Source of the DNA: Lachnospiraceae bacterium 10-1
GTDB lineage: Bacteria; Bacillota; Clostridia; Lachnospirales; Lachnospiraceae
NCBI GenBank assembly: GCA_000403495.2
Contig: KE159810.1
Coordinates: 1 to 64,000 of the forward strand
Direction of reading: 5' to 3'
Length of the DNA stretch: 64,000 bases
Shown: in pieces, positions 32,739 through 42,114 of the stretch
Position numbering within the stretch: position 1 is the first letter of the stretch
How the letters are laid out: each line of letters opens with the position of its first letter
Translations under genes and position numbers: made by a program
Notes under the pieces: generated by a model
What the model was told of the DNA's origin: nothing
The model's input: the letters and a program-made list of their open reading frames with translations, nothing else
Database searches by the model: none

Positions 32739-33749
32739 TTATTCTTCTTCAGAAACAGTTCCAGCCAATTCAATATACTCCTTCAACTTCTTCTGCAACA
32801 GTTTCTTGTCAATCAATTTCAGATTATATTCAGAAACCATTGTCGGGGACAAACTACGACTGAGAGCAAATTCTACCACTTCATCATCTTTGCTTGCACA
32901 GAGGATAACACCAACGCTCGGGTTTTCATTGTCTTTTTTGACTTCTCGGTCAAGAGCCTCAAGATAAAGATTTATCTTGCCAACATACTCCGGCTTGAAT
33001 TCTCCGATTTTTAGTTCAAACGCCACAAGACATGAAAGACCTCTGTGGTAAAACAGCAAATCGATATAATAATCGTGTTTTCCGACCTGTACACGATACT
33101 CCTCACCGATGAAAGTGAAGTCCTTGCCAATCTCAAGGATAAAATCTTTCAAATTTCGTATAATAGATTTCTGCAAATCCCGTTCAGATACTGTTTCCGG
33201 CACATCAAGGAAATCAAGCACATAACTATCAAGAAAAACATTGCCAGTTGCTCTTCTGGATTCTTCGATAGCAGGTGTCAATGGTTTTTGCGACAGCATA
33301 TATCTTTCATAGTATCCGCTGTCAATCTGACGTTCCAATTCTCGTTTTGAAAGACGCTCTTTAATACACATATTCATGTAAAAAATACGTTCGTCCATAC
33401 TCTTACACGCAGACATGATTTTGAGATGGTTCGTCCAGCTCAATTGTGTCACCAGTGGTGACACTTTTTCATTGTCTTTGTAAAATTCGTAAAACTGTTT
33501 CATTCTGTAAAGTCCACGACGATTAAATCCTTTCAGATCAGGATAATTCGTCGCAAAGAAATCTGCCAGTTTCTGCACAAATGCATCACCGTATTCCGCA
33601 TTATCAGACTGCAAACTAATATATTCGCCTATATCACGGTACATTAGAATCAGTTCTTCATTCACTTTACGGTATGCACGTTCTTTTGCAGATTCTATAA
33701 TATCAACAATTTTTTCAAATTGCTCACTGTAAGGTATTAAATCACTCAT
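32739..33749 (-). CDS. YhcG/DUF1016-family PDDEXK nuclease
   Basis: 336 residues. The N-terminal YhcG domain (IVDIIESAKERAYRKVNEEL, then YRDIGEYI) is followed by the nuclease core: FILEIGKDFTFIGEEYRVQV, YYIDLLFYHRGLSCLVAFELKIGEF (the D and ExK motif of PD-(D/E)XK enzymes) and ASKDDEVVEFALSRS. The family is linked to mobile elements and conflict loci. ATG 33749 follows GGAAAGGAATACATT. It lies 33 bp after the XRE regulator and 37 bp before the membrane protein gene, so an operon is likely. All catalytic residues I can recognise are present. Confidence 0.9.
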   Translation of the reverse strand: MSDLIPYSEQFEKIVDIIESAKERAYRKVNEELILMYRDIGEYISLQSDNAEYGDAFVQKLADFFATNYPDLKGFNRRGLYRMKQFYEFYKDNEKVSPLVTQLSWTNHLKIMSACKSMDERIFYMNMCIKERLSKRELERQIDSGYYERYMLSQKPLTPAIEESRRATGNVFLDSYVLDFLDVPETVSERDLQKSIIRNLKDFILEIGKDFTFIGEEYRVQVGKHDYYIDLLFYHRGLSCLVAFELKIGEFKPEYVGKINLYLEALDREVKKDNENPSVGVILCASKDDEVVEFALSRSLSPTMVSEYNLKLIDKKLLQKKLKEYIELAGTVSEEE

Positions 33750-33782
33750 AATGTATTCCTTTCCGAATAATTATTTTTGATT

Positions 33783-33992
33783 TTAATCTCGTTTCACATA
33801 AGTCAGTTCAATATCGTATCCAAGAGCCTCAAGCATCTGCACGAACGTCTTATTCACAACACCGTCCTGTTTTTTGATGATGCGATTTACATACTGACCT
33901 GTTGTTCCGATTGTTTCCGCAAGCTGCGCCTGGGTAGTTCCGTTCTCTATGCACTTTACTTTTACATCTACTTCAATATTGTTTTTAATCAT
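33783..33992 (-). CDS. XRE-family HTH regulator
   Basis: 69 residues starting MIKNNIEVDVKVKCIENGTT. Helix-turn-helix QAQLAETIGTTGQYVNRIIKK, followed by a short C-terminal strand. ATG 33992 has AGGAG about 10 bases upstream; the longer frame to 34034 would start inside the operator. First gene of the yhcG-HEPN operon and probably its autorepressor or antitoxin-like component. A palindrome, GTTAGTTCTAAC, lies between promoter and start. Confidence 0.87.
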   Translation of the reverse strand: MIKNNIEVDVKVKCIENGTTQAQLAETIGTTGQYVNRIIKKQDGVVNKTFVQMLEALGYDIELTYVKRD

Positions 33993-34020
33993 ATATTCGC
34001 CGCTCCTATTCGCAACTCTT

Positions 34021-34097
34021 GTTAGTTCTAACACAAATAAGATAATTTATTATAACATATAATTCGCAAAAATACAAGACCTGCACGTGACGTGCAG
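34021..34097 (-). promoter_or_regulatory. Promoter and operators of the XRE-yhcG-HEPN operon
   Basis: On the minus strand TTGTAT (34072-34077), 17 bp and TATAAT (34049-34054) form a strong promoter. Downstream of it GTTAGTTCTAAC (34021-34032) is a perfect palindrome, a likely XRE operator. Directly upstream of the -35 box, CTGCACGT-G-ACGTGCAG (34081-34097) is a second perfect palindrome. Confidence 0.75.
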
Positions 34098-34156
34098 ATG
34101 AACTTTCTGTAACAGAAAAACACCCTGCATTGCTGCAAGGTGCATTTCATAAAATA

Positions 34157-34432
34157 TTATCTTCTCACATCCACGCTTGTGCCGGATTTGAACTCCACTG
34201 TAACCCTCTCATCATAGACCGTGATTTTCTCAATCAGCCTGCGAACCAACTGCTCATCGTATTCCGTAATGTCCTGCTGCTGTTCGTCGAGGAACTGTTG
34301 CATTTCGCTGATTCGCTTTTTCATACCCTCACGCTCTGCACCCGCTACTTGGGCATTCTGCTTTGCCTCACGAAGGCTGTAAATCTCATCAAGCGGAACG
34401 CCGTCCGTTCCTGAAAGCACCGATTTATACAA
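34157..34432 (-). pseudogene. C-terminal fragment of a large serine recombinase
   Basis: 91 codons reading ISEMQQFLDEQQQDITEYDE then QLVRRLIEKITVYDERVTVEFKSG. This is the characteristic tail (DUF4368-like) of large serine recombinases of Clostridia transposons. The catalytic N-terminal domain and zinc ribbon are absent and the frame upstream is closed. Marks a past insertion at the edge of the accessory island. Confidence 0.75.
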
Positions 34433-35070
34433 AATTGATATGCCTGAACCTCTGAAAGAAAAACAGAAAAAAAGGCTATCAAGCAGGCTAAGAAACTACT
34501 TATCAGCGAAGGAATCCTTTCTGAATCCCAACTGGCTTCTTAGCTCTCTAAAACAATGCTTTCCCAAAGGCTGCCATAAGACAGCCTGTTAAAATGTGCT
34601 GTTTATTGACTATCCGCTACTTTCTTTCACAGTATTTCCTCCTTTTGCGCAGAAAATCATCATGAATCTAAGCAAAATTCTTAATGAATATTACTACATT
34701 CCTGTTTCCTGCCATTAATTTATTGGATTTTATAAAAGCAGGATTTCAAGAATTTGAGAACAGATATTCTGCCAGATACAGCCTTGCTGCCAGGTAAGCT
34801 TCCGCTTAAAGAAATCGTATGCTTTGATCACATCCCATCACAAAATAATTTGTATTTCAATAGTTTGTATTTCAATATTTTTTTCTCAATTTATTGTATT
34901 TATTTACCTCTTGTACTTTCCATTATCATTTAAGTCCTGTGGTTTTCCATACTTCACTATTATTTCCATAATTTCGTCATATGTATAAAGTTTTCTTCCA
35001 CATTATTTACCATAATTTACTTAGCATACTGGGAATTTGGTTTTTAAGAAATGTAATATATAGTTAAAAC
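34433..35070. other. AT-rich intergenic region
   Basis: About 640 bp without a convincing gene. Near 34440-34545 on the plus strand a short frame (KKAIKQAKKLLISEGILSES) looks like another gene tail, possibly from the same decayed element. The rest is AT-rich and featureless down to rnpB. Confidence 0.5.
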
Positions 35071-35478
35071 CAAGCAGGACGATAAGCCGGGTTATGTCGT
35101 GAATGATCATCTATCTAGAACTGTTGTTGCCAACAGTCTCAAGCGACCTACCTGAAAGCTTGCCGGGCCGGCTGATAACGCTTTCTGTTTGGTCTTGCTT
35201 CGGATGGGGTTTACATGTGCCCTGTACGTTACCGCACAGGCGGTAGTCTCTTACACTGCCTTTCCACCCTTACCAAGAGTCCGGCTTTTCACCGAAACTC
35301 ACAAGTTTTGGTCTGCCATAAGCTCTTGGCGGTATATTTCTGTTGCACTGGCCTTGGAGTCGCCTCCACCGGATGTTATCCGGCATCCTGCCCTGTGAAG
35401 CCCGGACTTTCCTCACCTGTCAATCATACGCAAGCCATAGGGCTGCGTACTATCCTTGCGGAGACAGCCGCGATCATT
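35071..35478 (-). ncRNA. rnpB: RNase P RNA
   Basis: The minus strand holds the universal GAGGAAAGTCCGGGCT (about 35399-35414), the later GGGTGGAAAGGCAGTG segment and the 3' conserved ACATAACCCGGCTTATCG, the order of bacterial RNase P RNA. It matures tRNA 5' ends with protein RnpA. The ends are estimated from the conserved blocks and may be off by 10-20 bases. Confidence 0.93.
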
Positions 35479-35543
35479 TATCCTACTTGGTTTTTACTTG
35501 TATTCTCACGCTCTTTTATCATTATTTCATGGCTGAACTGTTG

Positions 35544-37199
35544 TTAAACGTTAAAGTAACTCCCTCCGATGAACTCCCGGCATATGGAGTTGTTTGGAAC
35601 GTTGTTGCTGTCTATCCCTTGAAAGTATTCTAAAAATTTAAGAAGGCGTTTTGCCTCATAGTACTCAGGCACTCCCTTTTCTATGCCGAAAAGCAAAGCC
35701 TCCGCATATTGTTTTAATACTGCCAGTTCATAGATCAGTACCGAATTAAACATTTCATCAGCACTTTCCTGATAAGGAAAAATGTATTTTTCCTCTCCCC
35801 TTCTTACCGAAGGCCACATTTCTATGGTTCTTCTGGCACTGGTTCCTCTTGTTCTTGCATCTCTTACCATTCTGCGGATTAGTCTTCCATCAGTGGTAGG
35901 TATTCTGTTGTGCTCGTCTATATTAATGCTGGTTAGCGCACTAATGTATATTTTAAATTTGTTTTCATCCGGCATGGAAAATGTAGTAGCAGGATTCAGT
36001 CCATGTATGCCTTCTATTACCAGCACATCCTCCGCCCCAAGTCTTTTGAAGTTGCCATGATATTCCCGCTTGCCTAATTTAAAATTAAAGCGGGGAATCT
36101 CCACTGTTTCTCCTGCAAGAAGCCGGTTCATATCCTGGTTAAATTTTTTAAGGTCAATTGCCTCAAGACACTCATAATTATAATCACCATTTTCATCCTT
36201 TGGCGTATCTTCCCGATTCACAAAATAATCGTCCAATGCAATAGGATGGGGAATTAATCCATAAGTTCTTAACTGGATGGACAGTCTGTGGGAAAAGGTA
36301 GTCTTTCCTGAAGAGGAAGGACCTGCAATAAGTACAAATTTAATATTTCCCTTATTTACAATTTCCCTGGCAATCTCTCCGATTCTTCGTTCCTGCAAAG
36401 CCTCCTGTACCAAAATCATATCCCCGATCCCGCCTCTGCAGATCACATCATTTAAATCGCCTACGGAATCAATTCCCAGCATTTCTCCCCAAAGGGTTGA
36501 AGTACTGAGTGTTCTGAAAAATTTATCTTTTGGCTCAAAAAAATCTAGTTTTGAAGGATCTTCGCTTCCCGGTATTAAAAGCATAATTCCACTTTCATAC
36601 AGCATCACATCATAATATTTTAAATATCCGGTACTTGGAAGCATATAGCCATAATAGTAATCGTAATAGCCATCCAGACAATATATATTTACAAAAGAAC
36701 TCCGGCGGTAACGAAATAGTTTTTCTTTATCATGCATTTTATACCTGCGGAAAATTTCCATTGCTTCATCTATGGGATACGACCGCTTTGTAATAGGAAT
36801 ATCTGCCTTGGTAAGCTCCATCATCCGCCTGCGGATTGCCTTCACATGTGCGTCACTCAATTTCTCTTCCATTTTAACATTACAGTAATATCCCTGTCCG
36901 ATGGCAAACTCTACCTTTACCTTACTTACCTTTTCCCCTCCTAAAACATCATAAACCGCCTTTACAAGCGTCATCAGGGCAGTCCTCACATAAGATTTAT
37001 GGCCGCTGCTGTCTTTCAGGGTGATAAATGAAAGCTCACTATCTTTTTCTGCTGTTTTAATCAGCTCTCTTATCTTACCGTTTTCCATTACAAGTGCAAT
37101 CATATTATCGTACTGAGGTTGATATTCTTTTGCGATTTCTTCAAAAGTTATTCCTTTGGGATATTTTTTTTGTACACCGTCAATTGTAATTGTTACCAT
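35544..37199 (-). CDS. Nucleoside (uridine) kinase-like protein with TGS domain
   Basis: 551 residues starting MVTITIDGVQKKYPKGITFE, a TGS-like domain, then a threonyl-tRNA-synthetase-like second domain (about 60-240). The C-terminal part has Walker A AGPSSSGKTTFSHRL, IALDDYFVNRED and LVIEGIHGLNP, the uridine kinase/phosphoribulokinase fold. This architecture is common in Clostridia and annotated as nucleoside kinase; the substrate is not proven. ATG 37199 has AAGGAGAG upstream. It follows trmK by 16 bp. Confidence 0.88.
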   Translation of the reverse strand: MVTITIDGVQKKYPKGITFEEIAKEYQPQYDNMIALVMENGKIRELIKTAEKDSELSFITLKDSSGHKSYVRTALMTLVKAVYDVLGGEKVSKVKVEFAIGQGYYCNVKMEEKLSDAHVKAIRRRMMELTKADIPITKRSYPIDEAMEIFRRYKMHDKEKLFRYRRSSFVNIYCLDGYYDYYYGYMLPSTGYLKYYDVMLYESGIMLLIPGSEDPSKLDFFEPKDKFFRTLSTSTLWGEMLGIDSVGDLNDVICRGGIGDMILVQEALQERRIGEIAREIVNKGNIKFVLIAGPSSSGKTTFSHRLSIQLRTYGLIPHPIALDDYFVNREDTPKDENGDYNYECLEAIDLKKFNQDMNRLLAGETVEIPRFNFKLGKREYHGNFKRLGAEDVLVIEGIHGLNPATTFSMPDENKFKIYISALTSINIDEHNRIPTTDGRLIRRMVRDARTRGTSARRTIEMWPSVRRGEEKYIFPYQESADEMFNSVLIYELAVLKQYAEALLFGIEKGVPEYYEAKRLLKFLEYFQGIDSNNVPNNSICREFIGGSYFNV

Positions 37200-37215
37200 A
37201 ACAGGCTCTCTCCTT

Positions 37216-37941
37216 CTACAAGTCACAGCCGCATATTTTTAATGCTTTCTCTAAAAGAACAAGTTCCTTTTCCAGTTCCATACAGCGTTTTTCTGCACGC
37301 CGGCTTCCTTTGGACGCTTTTAAAACTTCTTTTAGTTTCAGGCTGTTTTTCCACTCCCTTTGCAGATAATTTATAAGAACAGGATGGCGGTCAGCTAAAA
37401 GTTTGGGGCCAAATCTGTCTGAAAGCTCATAGTCTTTCTCTATCCGTCCCTGCATACCTGGTACTGCCTCAATAATAGGATAAAATTTATCCCCTTCCAG
37501 TACCATATTTTCCCTCTTGATAGAATATCCCGTTTCTCTTAAAAATCTCCGAAAGGATAAAAGTTCCGACTGAGGCTGGAGCAGCATCTGTGCAAAGCTT
37601 TTTGTTTTTTCCGGCTCTTTTTCCAGAATTTTCTGCATCAGCCTTCCCCCCATGCCTGCGCAGATCAATGTCTGCGCCTCTCCACTCTGATACTTGTCAA
37701 GTCCATCCGAAATCCGCAGCGTTATGTACTCTGAAAGATCTGCCTGCGCCACATGTATTTCTGCCCGCTGCAAAGGTCCTTTATTTATATCCATTGCCAG
37801 TACACCTGGCGCAATCCCACGCTGAACCAGATAAATGGACACATACCCGTGATCACAACCCACATCGCAAACCCGGTTTCCAATTTTAACCATGTCTGCC
37901 ACAGCCTGCATTCTGGCGGATAAAGTTATATTTTCTGCCAT
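37216..37941 (-). CDS. trmK: tRNA (adenine22-N1)-methyltransferase TrmK
   Basis: 241 residues. The Rossmann SAM motif is CDVGCDHGYVSIYLV, then AMDINKGPLQRA and ICAGMGGRLMQKIL, the TrmK/YqfN signature, followed by LQPQSELLSFRRFL and a coiled C-terminal region. It methylates A22 in the D-loop of tRNAs. The start shares one base with the rpoD stop (TAATG), so it is translationally coupled to the major sigma factor, as in many Firmicutes. Confidence 0.94.
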   Translation of the reverse strand: MAENITLSARMQAVADMVKIGNRVCDVGCDHGYVSIYLVQRGIAPGVLAMDINKGPLQRAEIHVAQADLSEYITLRISDGLDKYQSGEAQTLICAGMGGRLMQKILEKEPEKTKSFAQMLLQPQSELLSFRRFLRETGYSIKRENMVLEGDKFYPIIEAVPGMQGRIEKDYELSDRFGPKLLADRHPVLINYLQREWKNSLKLKEVLKASKGSRRAEKRCMELEKELVLLEKALKICGCDL

Positions 37942-39167
37942 TAATCCAGATAATCCTTTAATTTTCTGCTTCTGCTGGGATGACGCAGTTTACGGAGAGC
38001 CTTCGCCTCAATCTGCCTGATACGCTCTCTTGTAACATTAAACTCTTTTCCCACCTCTTCTAATGTTCTGGCACGTCCGTCATCCAGTCCAAAACGAAGC
38101 CTTAAAACCTTCTGTTCCCTTTCTGTTAACGTACTAAGCACCTCTACCAGCTGCTCCTTTAATAAAGTAAACGCTGCTGCATCTGCCGGGACAGGCACAT
38201 TATCATCCTGGATAAAATCGCCCAAATGAGAATCTTCTTCCTCTCCTATAGGGGTTTCCAATGAAACAGGCTCCTGAGAAATCTTTAAGATTTCACGAAC
38301 ACGCTCCACAGGAAGCTTCATTTCTTCTGCAATTTCCTCCGGAGTAGGTTCACGCCCCAGCTCCTGAAGGAGCTGCCTGCTGACGCGGATCAGCTTATTG
38401 ATGGTTTCCACCATATGCACAGGAATACGAATTGTTCTGGCCTGATCTGCAATTGCTCTTGTAATTGCCTGGCGAATCCACCAGGTTGCATAAGTAGAAA
38501 ATTTAAAACCTTTACGGTGATCAAACTTTTCAACTGCCTTAATCAACCCCAAATTTCCTTCCTGAATCAAATCAAGAAAAAGCATTCCACGTCCAACATA
38601 TCTTTTGGCAATGCTGACTACCAGACGAAGGTTCGCCTCCGCCAGCCTTTTTTTCGCCTCATCGCCAGCTTCCAGCTCCTCCTTTAGAGATTTAATTTCT
38701 TCCCTGATCTCTGCCTCCTCTGCCTCATCTACATTACCGATTCTCTTTTCCAGAATTGCAATCTTTTCCTGAGCTACAGCGCCTGCCTCCATTTTAAGGG
38801 CAAACTCAATTTCATCTTCCGCACTTAGTAAAGGCACCTTTCCTATTTCTTTTAAATACATTCTGACCGGATCTTCTATGCTAATCCCGTCAGGCACCGA
38901 AAGATCAATATTTTCTACATCCACTTCATCTTCTTCGGATAAAACAATCTCCTCGGCATCCACTTCATCATCCTCAGTAATTCGCAGAATATCTACATTA
39001 TTCTGTTCAAGTACCTCAATGATTTTATCAAATTGTTCCTCACCCAATGTAGCATCAGAAAAATAATCCACAATTTCCTGATACTCTAATACATTTTTTT
39101 TCTTTTTGGCAACAGCTAAGAGTCCTGTTAATTTCTCATCAAACTTTGCCTGTGTGTTTTCATCCAT
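37941..39167 (-). CDS. rpoD: Primary sigma factor RpoD (SigA)
   Basis: 408 residues. A short region 1.1, an acidic linker ([20 protein letters not shown]), region 1.2 [11 protein letters not shown], region 2 [36 protein letters not shown], region 3 and region 4.2 [19 protein letters not shown]. This is the housekeeping sigma factor. Gene order dgt-dnaG-rpoD-trmK is the clostridial macromolecular synthesis operon. Confidence 0.98.
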   Translation of the reverse strand: MDENTQAKFDEKLTGLLAVAKKKKNVLEYQEIVDYFSDATLGEEQFDKIIEVLEQNNVDILRITEDDEVDAEEIVLSEEDEVDVENIDLSVPDGISIEDPVRMYLKEIGKVPLLSAEDEIEFALKMEAGAVAQEKIAILEKRIGNVDEAEEAEIREEIKSLKEELEAGDEAKKRLAEANLRLVVSIAKRYVGRGMLFLDLIQEGNLGLIKAVEKFDHRKGFKFSTYATWWIRQAITRAIADQARTIRIPVHMVETINKLIRVSRQLLQELGREPTPEEIAEEMKLPVERVREILKISQEPVSLETPIGEEEDSHLGDFIQDDNVPVPADAAAFTLLKEQLVEVLSTLTEREQKVLRLRFGLDDGRARTLEEVGKEFNVTRERIRQIEAKALRKLRHPSRSRKLKDYLD

Positions 39168-39216
39168 GTTCGGTTTTCCGTCCTTCCTAATATTCTAAAC
39201 ATTACCATTATTAGCC

Positions 39217-40989
39217 TTAATCCAGCGAAATATGCGTTTTTCTAAGTTCTTCCAGTGCCTTTTTCCCCTCAATCACCTGATTCAGGGCCGAAATATCGCC
39301 TCCCAGCCGGCTGGAAAAATACTCCAGACTGCTTCGTTTAACTGCAAGCACAATATCGTGAAATGCTTTTTCCTGTTCTGCCTTTGTTTCAAGCCGGGGC
39401 AGTTTTGTATTAAACACTTCGGCAACTTCCCTTTGTTCCTCTTCATCCGTAAACAGACTTACAATCGCTGCCGGAGAAACAGTGCCGGATTCAAAGTCAG
39501 CAAAAAGCTTTTCGGCTACTTTTTTATATAAATCTTCCGTAAAATCCTCCGGAGAAATATATTTCTTTATTTTGGGGTAGACCATTGGTTCTTCCACCAC
39601 CCATGTAAGTAAAAGCTTTTGGGGCTTTTTCTTGTTTTCTTCAGGATCTTTCCTGGTCTGAATACCTGATTTAGGCCTTACCGCAGGCGATGCAAGTCCG
39701 GTCTGCGCCGCATAGGAAAGCACCAGTTTCCGCAAGCTTTCATATCCAATATGATATTTTTCTGCCACCGCCTCAATATAATTTTCCCGCTCCACATCCT
39801 CAGAAAAGGAACAGAGTTTTTTAGCAATCTCCCTGTGAAATCTGGTTTTTGCTTCAGGATCATTCAAATCATAATCTCTCTTAAGCATGCGAAGTTCAAA
39901 GAAAAAGCTGTTTTCTGCCTGCTTAATCCTTAGTTCAAAAGCTTCCTTTCCCTTATTCTTTATAAATTCATCCGGATCCTTATAAGGCTCCAAATTTAAA
40001 ACCTTCCCTGTAAGTCCTACCTCTTTTAAAATACCAATTGCCCGAAGGGCCGCCATAACCCCTGCACCATCACTATCATAGGCCAAGACCACTTCCTTTA
40101 CATAACGCCTTAACAAATTGGCCTGTCCTGCTGTAAAAGCAGTTCCAAGAGATGCTGCCGCCTGATTAAACCCTGCCTGGTGCATGGCAATTACATCCAT
40201 ATATCCTTCGCACAAAATAATATTTCCCTCTCTCGAGGTACGTGCAAAATTAAGTCCATACAAATTCCGGCTTTTATCAAAAATCATAGTTTCCGGTGAA
40301 TTCAAATACTTAGGCCTGCCATCTCCCATAACCCGTCCGCCAAACCCAATCACCTTGTGATTGCTGTCCTGAATGGGAAACATCACCCTGTTCCAGAATT
40401 TGTCATGCAGCCCAAATTTTTCATCGAAGCTTGCAAGACCTGATTCTAAGATCAGCTTGTCCTCATAGCCTTTGCTTTTCAAATATTTTACAAGATCATC
40501 ACTGGTCACATTGGCAAATCCCAAGCCAAATTTCTTTATGGTTTCATCGGAAAGTTCTCTTCCATGCAGATAGCGGAAACCAACCTGCCCCTTTTCTGAA
40601 CGGAGCTGATAATAAAAGTACCTTGCCGCCTCTTTGTTAATCTCTAAAAGCTTTGCCCGTCTGCTTTCCTTTTTCCGCGCTTCTTCATTATATTCCACCT
40701 CAGGCAGATTCACTCCTGCCCGGTCAGCAAGAAGCTTTATCGCCTCTGGAAAAGAATAGTTCTCATATTCCATGATAAAAGTAAATACATTTCCTCCGGC
40801 ACCGCAGCCAAAACAGTAATACATCTGCTTATTTGGGGAAACCGAAAAGGAAGGCGACTTTTCATTATGAAAAGGGCAAAGTCCAAAATAGCTGCTTCCC
40901 TTCTTCTGGATCCTCACATACCCTGAAACTACATCCACTATATCATTTTTCATCCGTACTTCTTCTACTAACTCGTCGGGATAATACAT
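39217..40989 (-). CDS. dnaG: DNA primase DnaG
   Basis: 590 residues. The zinc-binding domain has CPFHNEKSPSFSV and YYCFGCGAGG, the RNA polymerase domain has KVIGFGGRVMGDGRPKYLNS, and the Toprim domain has CEGYMDVIAMHQAG and AYDSDGAG. The C-terminal helicase-binding domain follows (about 440-590). It makes RNA primers at the replication fork. It lies 49 bp upstream of rpoD. Confidence 0.98.
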   Translation of the reverse strand: MYYPDELVEEVRMKNDIVDVVSGYVRIQKKGSSYFGLCPFHNEKSPSFSVSPNKQMYYCFGCGAGGNVFTFIMEYENYSFPEAIKLLADRAGVNLPEVEYNEEARKKESRRAKLLEINKEAARYFYYQLRSEKGQVGFRYLHGRELSDETIKKFGLGFANVTSDDLVKYLKSKGYEDKLILESGLASFDEKFGLHDKFWNRVMFPIQDSNHKVIGFGGRVMGDGRPKYLNSPETMIFDKSRNLYGLNFARTSREGNIILCEGYMDVIAMHQAGFNQAAASLGTAFTAGQANLLRRYVKEVVLAYDSDGAGVMAALRAIGILKEVGLTGKVLNLEPYKDPDEFIKNKGKEAFELRIKQAENSFFFELRMLKRDYDLNDPEAKTRFHREIAKKLCSFSEDVERENYIEAVAEKYHIGYESLRKLVLSYAAQTGLASPAVRPKSGIQTRKDPEENKKKPQKLLLTWVVEEPMVYPKIKKYISPEDFTEDLYKKVAEKLFADFESGTVSPAAIVSLFTDEEEQREVAEVFNTKLPRLETKAEQEKAFHDIVLAVKRSSLEYFSSRLGGDISALNQVIEGKKALEELRKTHISLD

Positions 40990-41036
40990 TTTTGTTCCTA
41001 TGCCTTTCCCACATGCACTTCCTTAAAACCATATAA

Positions 41037-42041
41037 TCATCCATGCCAGGATTTTGGAATATAAATCTCCTCATACTTGGCAATTGCAAAACGGTCCGTC
41101 ATGGCGCCTATGTAATCACAAACTACTATTTCTTCTGGTTCGCCCCGCCTGATCAGATTCCCATAATCCTCCGGCAGCCGCTCTAAATGATGCCTGTAAT
41201 AGTTATAAAGCGTCTGTATCAGCATTTCAGCCTTGCCCTCTTCACTTTTGGCATCTTTGTTCTGGTAGACTCTCTCAAACATAAATCTGCGCAGATCTTT
41301 CATGGCCTTGGCGACAGGCGGAGACATCATAATATCATCTTTTCCATAACTGGTAGAAACCAGGTCATGAATAAAATGATCCAGCCGCATTCCGGTAGTG
41401 TAACCAATCACATCTCCAATTTCCTTAGGCACATCCGACTCTTTTAAAATGCCTGCCCTGACAGCATCGTCCATATCATGATGAATATAAGCAATCTTAT
41501 CAGAAAAACGGACAATTCTTCCTTCCAATGTGAATGGCATTCCCTTGGTCTGGTGATTTCGTATTCCATCCCTGACTTCCATCGTTAAGTTTAGCCCCTG
41601 GCCATTCTTTTCAAGAATATCCACTGTCCGCACGCTTTGATCGCTATGACAGAATCCATAAGGGCAGACCGCGTTTAAAGCCCTCTCACCAGCATGACCA
41701 AAAGGTGTATGCCCAAGATCATGACCAAGCGCAATTGCCTCAACCAAATCTTCATTCATACGAAGCGCCTTGGCTATGGTTCTTGCATTCTGAGACACCT
41801 CCAAAGTATGGGTAAGTCTTGTTCTGTAATGGTCTCCCTCCGGTGATAAAAAAACCTGAGTCTTATCCTTCAATCTTCTAAAAGATTTTGAATGCAGGAT
41901 CCGGTCCCTGTCACGCTGATAAACGGGACGGATATCACACTCATCTTCTCCGCGCAGTCTTCCTCTGGAAGCCGCGCTATGAGCAGCATAAGGACTTAAA
42001 TATTCCATTTCAAGCTGTTCCAGATTTTCTCGTATGTCCAT
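41037..42041 (-). CDS. dgt: dGTPase-like HD phosphohydrolase
   Basis: 334 residues. HD motifs RTRLTHTLEVSQNARTIAKA and ALGHDLGHTPFGHAGERAL, then FSDKIAYIHHDMDDA, identify the deoxyguanosinetriphosphate triphosphohydrolase-like family, which trims dNTP pools. The substrate of this class in Clostridia is not settled. ATG 42041 follows GGAGCTATAA. It is immediately upstream of dnaG. Confidence 0.93.
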   Translation of the reverse strand: MDIRENLEQLEMEYLSPYAAHSAASRGRLRGEDECDIRPVYQRDRDRILHSKSFRRLKDKTQVFLSPEGDHYRTRLTHTLEVSQNARTIAKALRMNEDLVEAIALGHDLGHTPFGHAGERALNAVCPYGFCHSDQSVRTVDILEKNGQGLNLTMEVRDGIRNHQTKGMPFTLEGRIVRFSDKIAYIHHDMDDAVRAGILKESDVPKEIGDVIGYTTGMRLDHFIHDLVSTSYGKDDIMMSPPVAKAMKDLRRFMFERVYQNKDAKSEEGKAEMLIQTLYNYYRHHLERLPEDYGNLIRRGEPEEIVVCDYIGAMTDRFAIAKYEEIYIPKSWHG

Positions 42042-42114
42042 TTATAGCTCCTGCTTTCACACTCAAAGAACTTCCTAATATCATTATTCGGTACAAATAA
42101 CAAAATTCCTTTTT

